A stretch of DNA of 64,000 bases, from positions 17,172,012 to 17,236,011 of the forward strand of contig CM043801.1 of the NCBI GenBank assembly GCA_023974075.1, read 5' to 3'. Positions 22,131 through 36,079 of the stretch are shown piece after piece. Under the pieces are notes generated by a model that was not told where the DNA came from, did no database searches, and worked only from the letters and a program-made list of their open reading frames with translations. Made by a program: the position numbers and the translations under genes. Within the stretch, counting starts at the first letter, position 1. The number at the start of each line of letters is the position of its first letter. Origin of the DNA: Chaenocephalus aceratus (lineage: Eukaryota > Chordata > Actinopteri > Perciformes > Channichthyidae).

Positions 22131-22454
22131 ATGGCCCTACAATATTACAATTTTTTTTTTTTAAATTTAAATTTTTTTTATAATGGGACACAGGGTTCGG
22201 TTGATTTGCAGTTCGGTCCTGATCCGGACCTTGGTCCGGAGTTTGAGAAGCCCTGATATAGATCAACTAAAGGAAGGACTGTTTCTCTGCTAGCTCTAGT
22301 TGAGCTGTTACAGAGGGACTTTGCTGTTGGCAGGAAATGATTTCCTGAATTGGTCTGCATGACAAGGTCCCCCCTGTCTGTCCAGCAGCTGGTGGTCAGG
22401 ATTATCAATAATAGATAACCATTTTGTTTAGGGTCTTCCACTCCCCCCACAAGA

Positions 22455-22560
22455 TTAAAATATTCAAGATTCAAAGGTTTTATTGTCATATGTACATAAG
22501 CTACAGTGTACAAATGGCAATAAAAATCTTATGACCCGAGCTCCTCCAACGATGCAACAT
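22455..22560 (-). repeat. LINE 3' tail (minus orientation)
   Basis: Reverse complement of the family seen at 15,290-15,412. On the minus strand it ends CATATGACAATAAAACCTTTG. Related sequence may continue to about 22,800. Confidence 0.5.
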
Positions 22561-22879
22561 ATATAGTGCATGAAGTCTATATACAGTACATGTAAATAGA
22601 ATATGATGTATACAAGAACAGAATGTGAAGTTAAATATTGTACATTAAGACAAAATTAAATACAGTTTATCGCGGGTGATAACTATTTCGATGAAAAAGT
22701 AGATTGCAAGATGACGAATAGATGAATGTTTATCGAGGCACTTAACAGAGCTCAGGTTTTTAGCAGTCTTATGGCCTGTGGTGCAAAAATAGTGCCTGGT
22801 TTGCAGCCAATGACGTAGCCAGCCTTATTGAGCACCAGCCAAAATACATTTCATTAAGTCTATTGAGTAGCAACAATTT

Positions 22880-25090
22880 CTCCTGCATGATACTATATAC
22901 AAACAATTATGTTTATCTGTGGGGATTACAATATTGACCTGTTGAATCCAAATAAGCATAACATGACAGAAGACTTCATCAATAAATTGTGCAGTATGGG
23001 TTTGTATCCTAAAATTACCAGACCTAGTATAATCACTTCTCATTCTGCTACATTAATAGACAACATATTCACAAACATTAAGGAAAACAATACAGTAGGC
23101 GGACTATTATATAGTGACATCAGTGATCATTTACCTGTTTTTTATTGTCTATCACTGCAGTTCTAAGAAACCTAAAGTCGCCAGCCATTTCAAATACAAA
23201 AGATTAAGAACTGAAGATAACATAATTGCATTTAAGAATGACTTACTAAATCAGAATTGGAGGGTAGTATATGAGAGAGACGATATTGACAAGGCCTATG
23301 ATGAATTTCTAAACATTTTTAAAGCACTTTATGACAAAAACTGTCCTGTGAAACAATGCAGAGAGAGACACAAACAAACTCACAGTGCATGGATCACTAA
23401 TGGCCTAAAAAATGCCTGCAAAAAGAAAAATACACTATATAGACAATTCATAAAATATAGAACTTCAGAAGCAGAAAATAATATAAAATATATGAGAATA
23501 AATTAATCAATATTATGGGGATAAACACCATTACACAAATTACAGGCCTGTTTCTTTGCTCTCCCAGTTTTCCAAGATCCTTGAAAAGCTTTTTAAAAAA
23601 AGACTTTGGATGACAGTCAATATGGATTCAGGAAAGACAGATCAACATCTATGGCACTAATGGAATTAAGTGAAGAAATAGCAAACTGCATGGACAATAA
23701 AAAACAAGCAGTTGGAATATTTATAGACTTACAAAAAGCATTTGACACCATAGATCACAACATTTTACTGATAAAACTGGAACGGTAATGGCATCAGAGG
23801 GGTGGGATTAGACTGGGTGAGAGATTATTTAAGCAACAGACAACAATTTGTTGGAATAGGTGAACATAAATCAGAATACATGAACATAACTTGTGGAGTA
23901 CCTCAGGGGTCCGTGTTGAGTCCAAAGCTGTTCATAATATACGTCAACGACATTTGCAGAGTATCAAATATATTGATTTATTTTATTTGCAGATGACACT
24001 AATATTTTTGTTCCGGTGACAATTTGAAAGAGCTAATGGAGTGATAACAGCAGAAATTATTAAAGTAAAACATTGGTTTGACACAAACAAATTATCATTA
24101 TATATAAGCAAAACAAAGATTATGTTATTTGGAAAACATAAAAAAAATCCACGGGTGGAATTAATACTAGATAACATAAACATGGAAAGAGTATATGAAA
24201 TTAAGTTCCTTGGTGTGGTTTTAGACCACAAAATCAGCTGGAAACCTCATATCACTCATGTAAAAGCAAAACTGGCTAAGACTATCGCAATATTGGGGAA
24301 AGCCAGACACATTCTGGACTACAACTCATCTATAACACACAAATATTGCCATATCTGATTTACTGTGTGGATATTTGGGGAAACACGTACAAAACCAACC
24401 TACAGCCGTTATGCACAATACAAAAAAGGGCTATAAGAGTTATCAATAATGTTGGATATCTTGAACACACTAATGTATTATTTTTGAAGTCACACATATT
24501 GAAGTTCACTGATCTGGTTACATTTAAAACGACACAAATCATGTACAGAGCAAGACATAATCTACTTCCTAGGAAATGAAAAACATTGTTGACAGAGAGG
24601 GTGGGTATAATTTGAGAGAAAATCTACATTTTAAACAACTCAAGGTCAGAACAACTCTGAGAAGTATGAGTATAACAATCTGGGGTGATTTTATGGAATG
24701 GTTTGGAGCAGGAGTTAAAACAAAGCACAAGCATAATTCAGTTTAAAAGGATGTACAGAAACACTTTTTTGTAAAACTATGAGAATAAAGAAAGGTGATT
24801 GAAGATGAGAAATTATTGTATATGTATGTATAAATGTAAATGTATGTAGGAATAGCTTGCATAATGATTTAAAGGACAATCATTGATCAAGTAAGGGGTG
24901 GGAATTAATAAGCATTTGCTTCCTCCTACTCCCTTTCGGACACATGTGATTTTTTTATTATTATTATTAATATGAAGACTTTTGTATCATGAATGTGGAT
25001 ACATACTGTATTTTAACAATACGTATTCTGTTTTTCACATTTGTTTATTTTTTATTTGTTATTTTTTAATCTGTTCTAATAAAGATGTAG
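22880..25090 (+). mobile_element. rearranged LINE (endonuclease and reverse transcriptase remnants)
   Basis: Positions 22,909-23,166 carry the end of an APE-type endonuclease (GDYNIDLL, SDISDHLPV). Positions 23,170-23,500 are a linker. Near 23,540 NYRPVSLL (RT motif) appears after an apparent internal deletion. RT motifs YGFRKDRST, FIDLQKAFDTIDHNIL and CGVPQGSVLSP follow at 23,606-23,996, then the ADD box in a shifted frame near 23,990. The thumb and C-terminal region runs to 24,579. Multiple stops and frameshifts make it inactive. It belongs to the L2/Rex/jockey-like non-LTR group; the exact clade is not assignable by eye. Confidence 0.85.
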
Positions 25091-26204
25091 CAGTAGTGCC
25101 TGATAGGAGATCTGAATAATAATGGCTCATTATTTCAACACTGTGGCTCATGACTCACCCTGTTATAGTTGAGTATGCAAATGCAGACTGTGACATTGGG
25201 CCCTGTACAGTAAATGACCCAATCCTTTACTTCCATCGCAGACCAGCCCTGGCAATTAGAGCCTCTGATGGAAGGGATGTATCTTGGAAAGCCTGTACGG
25301 TAAATTAGGATGAATGGAGATATTAAGGACGAAAAGTTACTTCATCATGAGAACAAAAAAATACAAGTAGAAGACTCCAAAGGATCCAAACCAGACTGAA
25401 ACCAAAAGCAATCATGTGTTTTTAAAATAAATAACCCTGAGACTTTGATAAACGCTCTGTATTTTTGAAGAAAAACTCCAATCTCACACACGCCTATACA
25501 TGACAACAAGGATCATCTTTGTCCAACATTGAGCCATCAAAAAGCACAGTTACAGACGTACAGTAAATATAAACCAATGTACCACCAAGGTAAGCTGCTA
25601 CATGCCCTGTGCCAATATAAAGCCACAGAGCCAGACAGGTATTAATATTGTCTTCTGGTGCAAAGCACTGTGGGGGATTATACATGTCTTACACAAAGCT
25701 TTGAAATTGCACTACCGAAAGACACATTTGTTATTGTTGACCTAGCAGCCCCGTTGTCACAGACAGGGCACGATGTACTCCCCTGATTAAAAGGAATGGT
25801 TTGGCATTTGGAAAATACACATATTCAGCTTATTCTGGAGAGTCCATAAGGGAAGGAGGCATCCACTGGGTAACATTAATTAATTCTAGAAAATGTCATA
25901 GTAATGTTTGTCCAATGTTTAGTTAAATTTAGTTCAACTGGATATCTTTGAACATGCTTTTTTTAAGATAAAAGAAAAGAAAGTCGTATATTTGTTCTCT
26001 CAGATTTCACCTCAAGCGCGACTCGCTGTATCAATTCTCTGAGCAGCAGAGGATCCTGAGTTTGAACATTCATCTGTGAGAAGCAGCAAATAGATTTATT
26101 GTGTTTTTTCTGGTTCACATCATTCAAAAAAGATGACCTCTGCCTTTTGGGACAGCCGACATTTGCAGCTTCTGAGGTGACAGGTTGGTCACTTCCCCCT
26201 TATT
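25091..26204. other. intergenic, nothing recognised
   Basis: Only short open frames, with no repeat ends or exons seen. Confidence 0.5.
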
Positions 26205-26500
26205 GTTATTCTTCTCTGTCCGTCCTGGGAGAGGGATCCCTCCTCTGTTGCTCTCCCTGAGGTTTCTCCATGTTTTCCCCTTAAACTGTGGGTTTTCTCT
26301 GGAATGTTTCCTTGTACGATGTGAGGGTCTAAGGACAGAGGGGTGTCGTTTTTCTCATACTGATATTCTGAACAATCTGTGCTGTTGTATTTGCTGTAAA
26401 GTGTCTCTACTGTAGGCTATTTTTATTATATGTACAGCACTTTGGCTCGACCAAAAATCGTTTATAAATGTGCTATATAAATAAAACTTGATTTGATTCT
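26205..26500 (+). repeat. LINE 3' end (L2-like), copy 1
   Basis: It contains GGGAGAGGGATCCCTCC, TTGTACGATGTGAGGGTC and GCTATATAAATAAAACTTG. The same ordered words occur at 29,878-30,158, with a variant at 26,886-27,061. 5'-truncated and non-coding. Confidence 0.75.
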
Positions 26501-26885
26501 CATGCAGGTCTCAGAAAAATACTTCGGACTGAGAGCTTATTCTGCACCGGTTGGCAGTGAGGAAAACCCCTGCTGAGAGTCATAATTGAGCGCAATGCTT
26601 CTGTCACAGTGACACCAGGCTTCTCCCTGTAGAGAGCCTGCCAGGTGTGCCAGGCCTTAAAGTGCTGCCATGGAAAACATCACACTGACAGACAGACAGA
26701 CAGAGCCCGGTGGGAGACGCTGTAGAGAGGCTTCTTATTAGTGATGAAACGCCAATGAGGCTGCTCCAGGAGGTTCAAATTGTAAGTTAATAATAAAAAT
26801 ATATGAGCAAATAATATATAGTTTAACCCGTCTTTGTAGAAAGCATGTGAATGTAAAGCTTATATTCACCATGATACAGTAAACG

Positions 26886-27061
26886 TGTTTCCCTTTAAAC
26901 TGGGTTTTCTCCGGAAGTTTTTTCCTTGTACGATGTGAGGGTCTAAGGACAGAGGGTGTCGTATTGTCATACTGATATTCTGTACACACTGTGAAGACCA
27001 CTGAGACAATGTAACATTTGTGATATTGGGCTATATAAATAAACATTGATTGATTGATTGA
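26886..27061 (+). repeat. LINE 3' end (L2-like), copy 2
   Basis: It shares TTGTACGATGTGAGGGTC with the other copies but ends GGGCTATATAAATAAACATTG followed by (ATTG)n, so it is a related subfamily. Confidence 0.75.
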
Positions 27062-27281
27062 TTTGACGTGTTTACGTGTTCCCTTTTGTCCTATAAAAAC
27101 ATTGTATCTCCAGTTTGGATTCAGATTTAAGCGTAGTCCTTTTTTGAAAAGTGTAGACTTAGCCTAGCTAGTAGAAAAAGGGATTAAAGTGACCTTCAGT
27201 TAATACGTTTGCGTCACACTGGTGTTTCCAAGGTCAAACATAAAAGCTATATAATGCTCATATTATATATATATTCTAAGC

Positions 27282-27470
27282 TGAACAACAGAGCCGGCCA
27301 GCTAACCAATCAGAGCAGTCTGGGTTCTGGTTTCAGACAAAGGGTAAAAAGAGGTAAATAGGTATGAGGAAAATAAAGAGCTTTTTGAATATTAAAGCAT
27401 GTACACATGTCACACTTGAGGCACGAAATAATTAAACCTGAAGATGATGATAATAGGGCCCCTTTTATTT
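27282..27470 (-). repeat. fragment of a TTAA-type MITE
   Basis: On the minus strand it matches the element at 48,193-48,490: GGGGCCCTATTA, AAAAAGCTCTTTATTTTCCTC, GTCTGAAACCAGA and CTGCTCTGATTGGTTA occur in the same order. Confidence 0.65.
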
Positions 27471-29199
27471 TAATACGGTTATATTTTCAGCAAACCATTA
27501 GACCATCGCCATGGAAACGCTACATCTACAGTGCCTGCTATTTTCATTTGGCAATCTATGCTTGCAGGGCTCAACACAAACAATCTGCAGCATAATTTCA
27601 TTTCATTTCATTTCAAACCTTATTTATACAGATAAATCCCATTGAGATCAAAGTGCTGATGACCGACAAACACCGGAAGCTACTAAATAGCAGTAAATAA
27701 GGTCTTAGCAGTGATTTACATTTTGAGAATACATTTCAAAACCAGCTCAGTTCTCTCATATTGAAAGCAAGTTCATCTTTCACACTTCAGATCAGTGTAT
27801 CTAACCTCTGAAGTGTTGTGACAGTTAAAAGTCATATCAAATGTTTAGCAGCCAGTAAGGCGTCAGTGGCTGCCAGAGAGCTGACAGTCTGTCTGCAGTA
27901 ATGACTTGAGTTTTCTCTCACTTCTCATTGGAGAACAATTATAAATAAGTCAAAAAGATTCTCAGGAAAATATAGGCCAAACAAATCTGTTTTAATGACT
28001 CTGATATGGGGAGGGGGCGATTGAAACACCAGCTCAGAGGAAACATAAGTCAATACCCAACAGTAGCATCTTCTGTGGTTTGGGTCTCTGATGATTTCAC
28101 AGTTCAAATGTTGCAAATAGTGGAGTGGAATGGCTCCTTGGCAGTGAGGATAATGATGACAGATAAGCAACGTATTCTTGTATCAATTAATTAGTTTGCC
28201 TGTGGCACCATAACCTCTCTCTGTTGATATGCTCTCGGTGTCTCAAACTGTTTTTAATTGCCAGTAAAAGGGATTCAGCTCACATCCCTCCTTTAAAAGA
28301 GGGAGTCTGTGTAATACCCTCATGATTCAGTTCTCTGTCTACTGAAAAGTTAAGGTGTACAAATAATATCTGTGCGATAGAGTCGATTATTTTAGTATAG
28401 GTCAACTAAATCCTTCTCGCTCCAACGACTTACTTCTGTTAATGCTGTACCAAGGACTTCTTTCTGAGAGTTAGATACAAAGATTGACACCAAAGTCAAT
28501 TCCCCAGAAGTCTTTTGGCAAACAATCCCTAATAGTTGTATTGGCTTGCTTTGATTTGTGTTGCTGGATGCTTGGCTGTTTTCTCAAAGTGGTGGCTCAA
28601 AGTCACATATGTTAGCAGGAAGTCAGACCCAAACTCAAAGACACAAAGCAGGCAGGTATAAAGGAGAAAACAATCTGATAAACACAACAACAGAGGCGCT
28701 AGGCAAGGTCAAAGAATACAAAGACAACAAAGCAAAACTAACAAGAAACAAACCGGAGAAGGCATGAGGAACAAGGGCAGAAACTCACACATCAGGTAAC
28801 AGAGACACTGAGGGTGAGCAGACAGACGACTAGGGGAGACAGGCATACGTACTCACAGGACTCATCACACTGACAAGACACAGTTGGAGAGGGCAGTGGA
28901 AAACACAGGGCCAGCAGGTGAGCAACACTGGTGGAGAGAATCCAATCACAAAAACCAGGGAAAACATAAAGACATGAAATGAAACAGATGTGACACAGAA
29001 GGAGAGAGCCTTTTCCGAATAAACAGGAAACACAAAGATGCATCATGACATCATAAGTAAGGGAACAGCGACACATGCTCTAGTAAAGTTACATCAATAT
29101 GACAGCAGTGTGTGAGGGAATTACACTGTAATAATAATAAAAGATACAATTTGTATAGCGCCTTTCAAGGCCGCTTTACATGGTGAACAAACAAACAAA
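27471..29199. other. intergenic, nothing recognised
   Basis: It contains a short LINE-tail-like piece at about 27,596-27,650 and otherwise no recognisable element or exon. Confidence 0.5.
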
Positions 29200-30158
29200 C
29201 AACAGCCGACAGCCTATCCGTTTTAAGAGTACGCTTGAGACCTTCCTTTTGATAAAATGACCTACTGAGAGTGCTTTGACGCAGATGCGCTGTGCCTCTT
29301 CACCTGCATTTAGGTTATTACTACTCTTTCTATTTTTTCTTTATCCAAAACCTTTTCCCTCCATGACCTCACGAGGTTACATTGGAGGGAAACAGGTTTG
29401 CAGAGGGGTCCTGATCCAAGGCCGGGGAGTATTATGCCGTAGTCACAGCGTACCTCCTTATCCCTCACCAATTCCAACTAAGGCCCCAGCGGGACCTTGT
29501 TCCCTGCGTGTGCCTGTCTGTGTCTGTGTATTTGCATGTTCCGATTAACCGAGCCTCCCCCAAATTGTATTTTTCTTTTGTGTCTATATCTACGCCGGGA
29601 TCCGGAGTCGAGGCTGATCCTCTTGCTGTAGTCCTGTGTCTTGGATCCTCTATCCTGAGTTCTGGATTAAGTCGTGGACTTCGGGTCCTGGCTGAACCTG
29701 TCTGTGCGGTCCTGCCTTGGGTCTCGTCATGCTGCTTCCCTGATGGCTTCCACAGGATTGTAGCTGACATCCTCGTGGATTCATCTTCTTATTACAGACG
29801 CATGCATTTCCTAACATTCGGTCTATATGCTGTAAAATGTATTATCTCTTCGATTTACACACGGCATCTATTGCACGTCTGTCCGTCCTGGGAGAGGGAT
29901 CCCTCCTCTGTTGCTCTCCCTGAGGTTTCTCCCATTTTTCCCTTAAACTGTGGGTGATTTCTCTGGAAGTTTGTCCTTGTACGATGTGAGGGTCTAAGGA
30001 CAGAGGGTGTCGTTTTCTCATACTGATATTCTGAACAATCTGTGCTGTTGTATTTACTGTAGTGTCTTTACTGTAAGGTAATTATTATATGTACAGCACT
30101 TTGGTTCGACCAAAAATCGTTTTAAAAATGTGCTATATAAATAAAACTTGATTTGATT
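29200..30158 (+). repeat. LINE 3' region (L2-like), longest copy
   Basis: The last 280 bp match copy 1 nearly word for word and end GCTATATAAATAAAACTTG with a TTTGATTTGA tail. The upstream 670 bp are probably the same element's 3' UTR, because no other structure is seen. The open frame at 29,508-29,957 has no protein similarity I recognise and overlaps this UTR. Confidence 0.6.
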
Positions 30159-30173
30159 TGAAACAAAAGGGGC

Positions 30174-30193
30174 AAAAAAAAAAAAAAAAAAAA
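30174..30193. repeat. poly-A tract
   Basis: About 20 A downstream of the LINE tail. Confidence 0.8.
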
Positions 30194-30375
30194 CTGTAGC
30201 AGTGCTTGATCACAAAAATAGTAATTGCTACATAGTCAATAAACGTAGAGAAGCTCTCTTACTCATAGTAATGGATTTCATTTCAATGTTGTAAATGTAC
30301 TCCTTTGATTTCGAGGGACGATGACTTGAGACATTTAACTCAGCATGTTGTACAGTTAATGTTAAATCCAGGGTG

Positions 30376-30378
<3 letters not shown>

Positions 30379-30416
<38 letters not shown>
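30379..30416. repeat. (CA)n microsatellite
   Basis: About 19 CA units. A shorter tract lies at 30,572-30,594. Confidence 0.95.
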
Positions 30417-30420
<4 letters not shown>

Positions 30421-31139
30421 ATCCCTTATTTTTAATAATCAAATTAAGATTTACACTTAAGTTTACTGTTCTAAACAATATTGATGGGCCTTTTGATGGG
30501 ACAACGCAAGTAATGTTTGGTAATGGTGCTGCCATACTTACATGCTCACAGTGACAATGCTATATTTGGTAGACACACACACACACACACACACGGAGCT
30601 AACAATCGCTGAACTTTTGTTCCAAAGTTCAACTCTTGTTCCCTCCAGCTTTGCATTCTGGTTGTTAATAGACATGGGGTGTTGTACACACCACACACTG
30701 TCTGTGTCACCTAACCTATTATAAACTATCGATGTGTGTGTAGCAATTACCTTCATAGAGTCTAAAATAAAATGATATTGTTTCCATCGCACACAATGAA
30801 AGATTATGTGACTTTTCTCATTTGCTATATGAAATCTATCCCTCATGTGGCAGACTTTCGTTTTATTAAACCTTCTAGTTTCATTAAACTTGTCAAAAAT
30901 TGTGTGGATAATTTGATCTCTTCGTCCTACAGGCTCACTTGTGAAACTGATACACTAAGGAACCAGGATATGATTTACATTGCAGTCGATGCTTTAGAAT
31001 TGCAGACTAGACTGTGGAGGTAGTATTTAATGTCATTTGGGAATAGCAAGGTGATATGACTGATAATAATAATAATAATGAGTGAGCAGGTATGAGAGGA
31101 AAAAGCTGCAGTCAGTTTTAGTGTTACAGACAAAATCAT

Positions 31140-31236
31140 TATCCCATGTTATTCTATATTGTATGTATACAGCACTTCGGTCAACTGATGTTTTAATAGT
31201 GCTATATAATAAATAAAGATTGAGATTGAGATTATC
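31140..31236 (+). repeat. LINE 3' tail
   Basis: TACAGCACTTCGGTCAAC and GTGCTATATAATAAATAAAG, followed by GAGATT repeats, form a retroposon 3' end. Confidence 0.6.
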
Positions 31237-34154
31237 ATAACAATCACTGGTTTTCAGTTTTTGCAGTGTGTCTTTTTTTCAAGATAAAACTAACAGAAAA
31301 AGAAAGAACTTTGATGCTTCACATTATTACTTTCCTTAAACCTTTAATCCATGGCACAGGATCTTATTTGAACTTCCTTTGAGACTTTCTGATATGTAAA
31401 TCTTTACACTGAAATATAGTTTCTGTGTTGGAAAATCACCGCACTGTTAATCAGGTAGAGAAGCGGAGCTGGGTAAGTAAAGGAAGTAAAGAAATGACTC
31501 ATTATAATCTATATTGTACAAAATGTCATTGCTTAACAGAACATTACTCATTACATTACATTGCTCAACAGCAACATGTATTTGTTGTTATCTACCAGCA
31601 AAAGTGCACATCTGTACAATACAATACAGCTTTATTTATAAAGCACTTTAAACTGTACTGTAGAGAAAATTAGATGTTGGTATACAAAGCAGCCTTACTG
31701 AGGTTTTAACTTATCTCAGCTTAATGTTAGCGTCTGTGGCCATGCACAGCAACAAGACAACTGCACACTGACACTCAACGGGACACATCACTCCACTGTC
31801 TTACACTATCACTTGCCAATCTAAATGAAAAGCACTGGTAACACAGCAGCTCATTTTTCAATTCTTCACAAGCAAACCTTAAGGGAACACGGCGGATATT
31901 AAGGATTATTGCATAAAGGCAGATACAGAGTGGTTCAAAAGTCAGCCGAACACTGCACCAGCTTTTTTCACCCGTCGATGTATCCTCCATTCCAAGGTGT
32001 TATCGTGTAAACTCATCAGGTGCAGTCTAAGTCTGAAATGAAAACTATAAGCCACCATTGATAAACAGGATTACTCATCCTGGCTGTTGAGGCAGCTGTG
32101 AATCAATAAGACACTCCTCTACGTTAACACCCACAGTGTAACAGATGACAAACATTAAAATGTAATAAGGATTTGAAATTAAACCCCAAAACTCTGGTAG
32201 TGTGTTTGAATTGATGTGCTCACACCAACTTCCTCACACACGTACACACCCCAGATGAGCACTTTCACAGCATTACTCCCAGTAGAAATAAAGGCACTAA
32301 GTAGACTTGCATGCTGCACCGACATATTACACATCTGTTATTCAAAAACTTGGCACAGGTCTATCAGTAGAGAGCATGTGTGTATTTGTATAAAAAGTTG
32401 TATTTTTTGGTTGTATTTTATGAGTGAAACACACAGCATGGAGGACCGTTAGCACTGATGGCGACAGCGAGCAGCCAGTTATCTACAGAGAGGGAAAATG
32501 AGAAGGAAAGTGTTAGAGTTTCTCATATCATAAATATAAGAGCACTCAGACACAAAACCTGTAATAGAAATTACCCACCACTCTCCAAAATACTACATAA
32601 CTGCCCCCCTCCACACATCTTTTAAGTTTTGGTGTGTTTTTATCATTCCAGACAATTCAAGAATAATCTATCAGACGTACCATTTAAATTCACTTAGACA
32701 CGCCTCAAACAGCGCAGAGGTAAGTTCACCACTAATATGGCACTGTGCGCTCCAGGTCCCCTAACACTCTGTAAGATGGAGATGTGTGCGACTCACACAT
32801 ATACAGTTGAGTTGAAAACATGCAGTTGACCGGAGCTGACATGTAGCGGGATGTAAGCATTTAAAAAACATGACAAATGAACTTCCAAGTAACATTGCTT
32901 TCTTCGAGCACATCTGTGTTTTTGTGTGTGGGAGGAACAGATGTGTGTGGCCCCCCTGAGGTCCATCACAGCCATCTAATGTACAACAGACCACACTGTT
33001 GACGTACATGTACTGAAAAAGCAACAGCTGTATTAGAAAGCCGACAATAAAACACAAGAAAGAATACTTGCACCTTACTACAAATGTGGAATATTAAAAT
33101 AAAAGGAAAAATAAAGTAAGATTGGACATCCAAAGACTTAACTAGAGGACAGGGAAAAGAGAGGACCCCAGGAGCAGAAGAAGAATTACCATGGAGTAGG
33201 GCAGCGACAGTAAATGAGCCTTAGTGGCAGGCTGCAGCAGGAGCAGCACTGTGATTGGACGCCTGTGTGGAGAGGCAGTGATGGTGGAAGAAGAAAAATC
33301 TGATAAAGCTAGACATCGCAGCGGTCCGTGCCCCCGCCAGAACGGAGTGGCATGACGGCATAAAGACAGTAAAGCATCATCATCAAATTACAGCAGTTGT
33401 TGCAGACGTCACTAACATATAGCCATCAACTCATCTCAGTCTTTCTTTTCACCCATGAAGGAAACTCGGCGTCGCTATGAACCCCTCGGGAGCAAGAGTG
33501 TGAGCTAAGTGGGGAAGAGGCTATAGCTAATTTCACCTGTCTTCTATCTCTCTCTTTCTCATTATTAACTATTGTAAGCCCCTCTTGTTATTACTACATT
33601 CCTTATTGCTTGTGAACTGGAGGCTAATATCATTGACAGAATAAATTGGCATCTTAATGAGACCTTCCCAGGGCTGAGCTACGTCAGAGGAAAGCAACAC
33701 GTGTTTGCAAAGTCACACCTCGACCTATTCAACGTTGTGACTAACGGCAGGTCCGTCATGCAAAGTGTTGGCACCTGTGGGGGGGTTTGTCTGACTCTCT
33801 TTGGAGAAAGAACAAGGGATTTTGAATACTCTTTTATCTTATTGTTCTTTTGGAAAGGCTGTAAAGTCTATTAATATATCAAATGTTTGAGATTTCAACA
33901 ACTCGTTTTCTTTCTGTAGGCGGTTTGAATAACTGACTTTTAGCCAAATGGCCTTGGTATAGAATTGATGGGACCACTGCAGCGGCACTACTGTTAATTA
34001 TTAAAAGAGTGCCTTTTTTTATTTAATTAATGTGTTCAAAAAAATGTGAATCTCATTATTTATGAAATGATATCTTAGAAACAAGCGTACATTTCGAACA
34101 ATCTTGGTATCTTTTTTCCTTGTTTTTTTAAGGAATTAACCGAAGTTATACAGA
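31237..34154. other. intergenic, nothing recognised
   Basis: Short open frames only. Positions 33,130-33,520 are GC-richer but show no exon or known motif. Confidence 0.5.
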
Positions 34155-34345
34155 AAATGTTGGACAGAGCCAGCTGTTGTCTTGTTTCCAGTCTTTATGC
34201 TATGCTAAGCTAAGCTAACCGTCTCCTGGCTGTTGCTTAATATTGACATGAGAGTGGGGTCTAACAACCCCCCCTTGCACCAAGAGAGCAGATAAGAGCA
34301 TTTCCCCTAATGTTTAACTATTTTTTTTACACCGGCCTTCAAAAT
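34155..34345 (+). repeat. common teleost interspersed repeat
   Basis: The run TCTTGTTTCCAGTCTTTATG followed by GCTAAGCTAAGCTAACCG and ACATGAGAGTGG is a combination I recognise as a frequent fish repeat. The ends are not defined here. Confidence 0.5.
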
Positions 34346-35119
34346 GGTTGAACTGAAAAAATAAGGTAAAGATGTTTTTGAACCAATACAAACAGAGAGC
34401 TATTGTTTTTTATTATTATTAATAACTAGTTTAAAAGGTCACAGCTCAAAAAAAATGCGTTCCAACTTAAATAACAGGTCACACTGTATGATGAAATTCA
34501 TTTGAAACAAATAATTGCTATTTATATGTCAACAGTCGGGCCAAAATAATAAGCTTTGACTTTTTGATTCCGAACACATCATATACGGATCAATACCTCA
34601 CTTGCATATTGATTTCCCTCAACAGAGAAGATCGATTATAGTGAGATACACGGAATAAGCAGTGACAGTCTTCAAAAGCTTGAGTGCCATTGCTTGGTGA
34701 GAACTGAGAGGCTCACTTTCCATTCAAACCAGGCAGTGTGGTTTCTAGAATAAATCACCGAAATCTCCCCTTACAGCCAGCCTAATAAATCAGTTTCCCA
34801 GCATCCTCCCAGACTGCACATACCCTACAAGGACACTTGATTAAGGGCCTGAAAATAGATTAAAGTACTGTAATTTGAAAGGGGAATCCCCAAAGATGGT
34901 ATGTGCCAGGCGAGTAGCCCAATGACACATTTACGTATATAACCACGCACACACCGAAGGAAACTTTATTAAACCCTCTCCACTCTGCTCAGTGTGGGCG
35001 GCCATGAGTCCCTCAGGTTGTGTGTGTGGAGAGTGAAAGAGTGTATTTCTTTGTGTGGGCATCACAGACGCTGACGTATGAAAGCTTCGGGTTATTACGG
35101 CACAGAGGCAAGGTAAAAC
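34346..35119. other. intergenic, nothing recognised
   Basis: AT-rich and non-coding. Confidence 0.5.
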
Positions 35120-35120
35120 C

Positions 35121-35171
<51 letters not shown>
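35120..35171. repeat. (CA)n microsatellite
   Basis: About 25 CA units. Confidence 0.95.
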
Positions 35172-35173
<2 letters not shown>

Positions 35174-36079
35174 CCAGGAGGCATGGGTCCATGAGAGGAG
35201 GAGAAGAATCCACTTACACAGAGAGAGACAGAGAGCCACAACATCCAGCCACGTCCACCAATAGAGAGACTGTTATCTCATTTTATATGATGAATTCTTT
35301 CATTTTCAAAGATTAGATTATCTGCTGCTGCTAAGAGTGTGTGTGTATGTGTTCATATGTGTGTGTGAATAGGATAGATTGACTATTTCTTAATTGATTG
35401 GCTTTATGTCATGCCATGCAGGTAACATTGTACAGTATATGCTCTATATGATGTTTTCCTAAAGCACATGAACCTTTAAGACGTGGACTTTGTCTTAGTT
35501 TGATAGAAGACACACTTGTTCCACCGCTGAAGATACTGAGGTGCTTTCACTTGAGCACACCCATTACATGCTACTTTTATTGTCATAGGTTCATATTGTA
35601 CTTTTTACTCAACCATAATACATACATAAAATGACATATATGATACGATGATATAGAATTATAATGTACCTTTATATTTTAAAGTACCCAACCTTATTAA
35701 CAGTTAAAACAATAGTGTCTCCTCCAGCAACTAGAAAGGTGAAATACTAATAATGATATAAGGTCATATATAGGCTTCGGTACATCGCAATGTGTCTGCA
35801 TTGAGTCATTTTACTATATTATTCAAAATCATCATAAACCAAACCTTATAGCAAAACTTTCCGACGTGTTCCAGTTCAGTGACTCGATTCGTATGAATAT
35901 GAATTAGGGCTATGTGTGTGCTATCAAGACACCTGAGGCCAGCTTTCCACAGCACATCTGAGGTGTATTTCACAATAATTGTGCTTTTTCAATCCGTACA
36001 AAATCAGCCCCTGGTTGACAGATCACTCAGCGCTGAAGAAGCATAGCAGAAGTCTCAAGGTTCAGAAGGTACAGTTAGA

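Larger units (their letters stand above)
19420..22255. mobile_element. hAT element with exact 8-bp target duplication, packed with nested insertions
   Basis: The left end is CCGGGGTAATCAAAC and the right end, inverted, is GTTTGAGAAGCCCTG. Both are flanked by ATATAGAT (19,412-19,419 and 22,256-22,263). Near both ends GGTCCGGA/TCCGGACC words recur. Inside are a LINE tail (about 19,590-19,635), a (CATA)n tract, a piggyBac relic (20,002-21,339) and a MITE fragment (21,430 to about 22,130). No transposase of the host element remains. Confidence 0.8.

Noticed and set aside
22909..24579. Possible CRISPR-like or bacterial reverse-transcriptase system
   Set aside because: The reverse transcriptase motifs and the APE endonuclease are those of a eukaryotic LINE. 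No spacer array or bacterial context exists.
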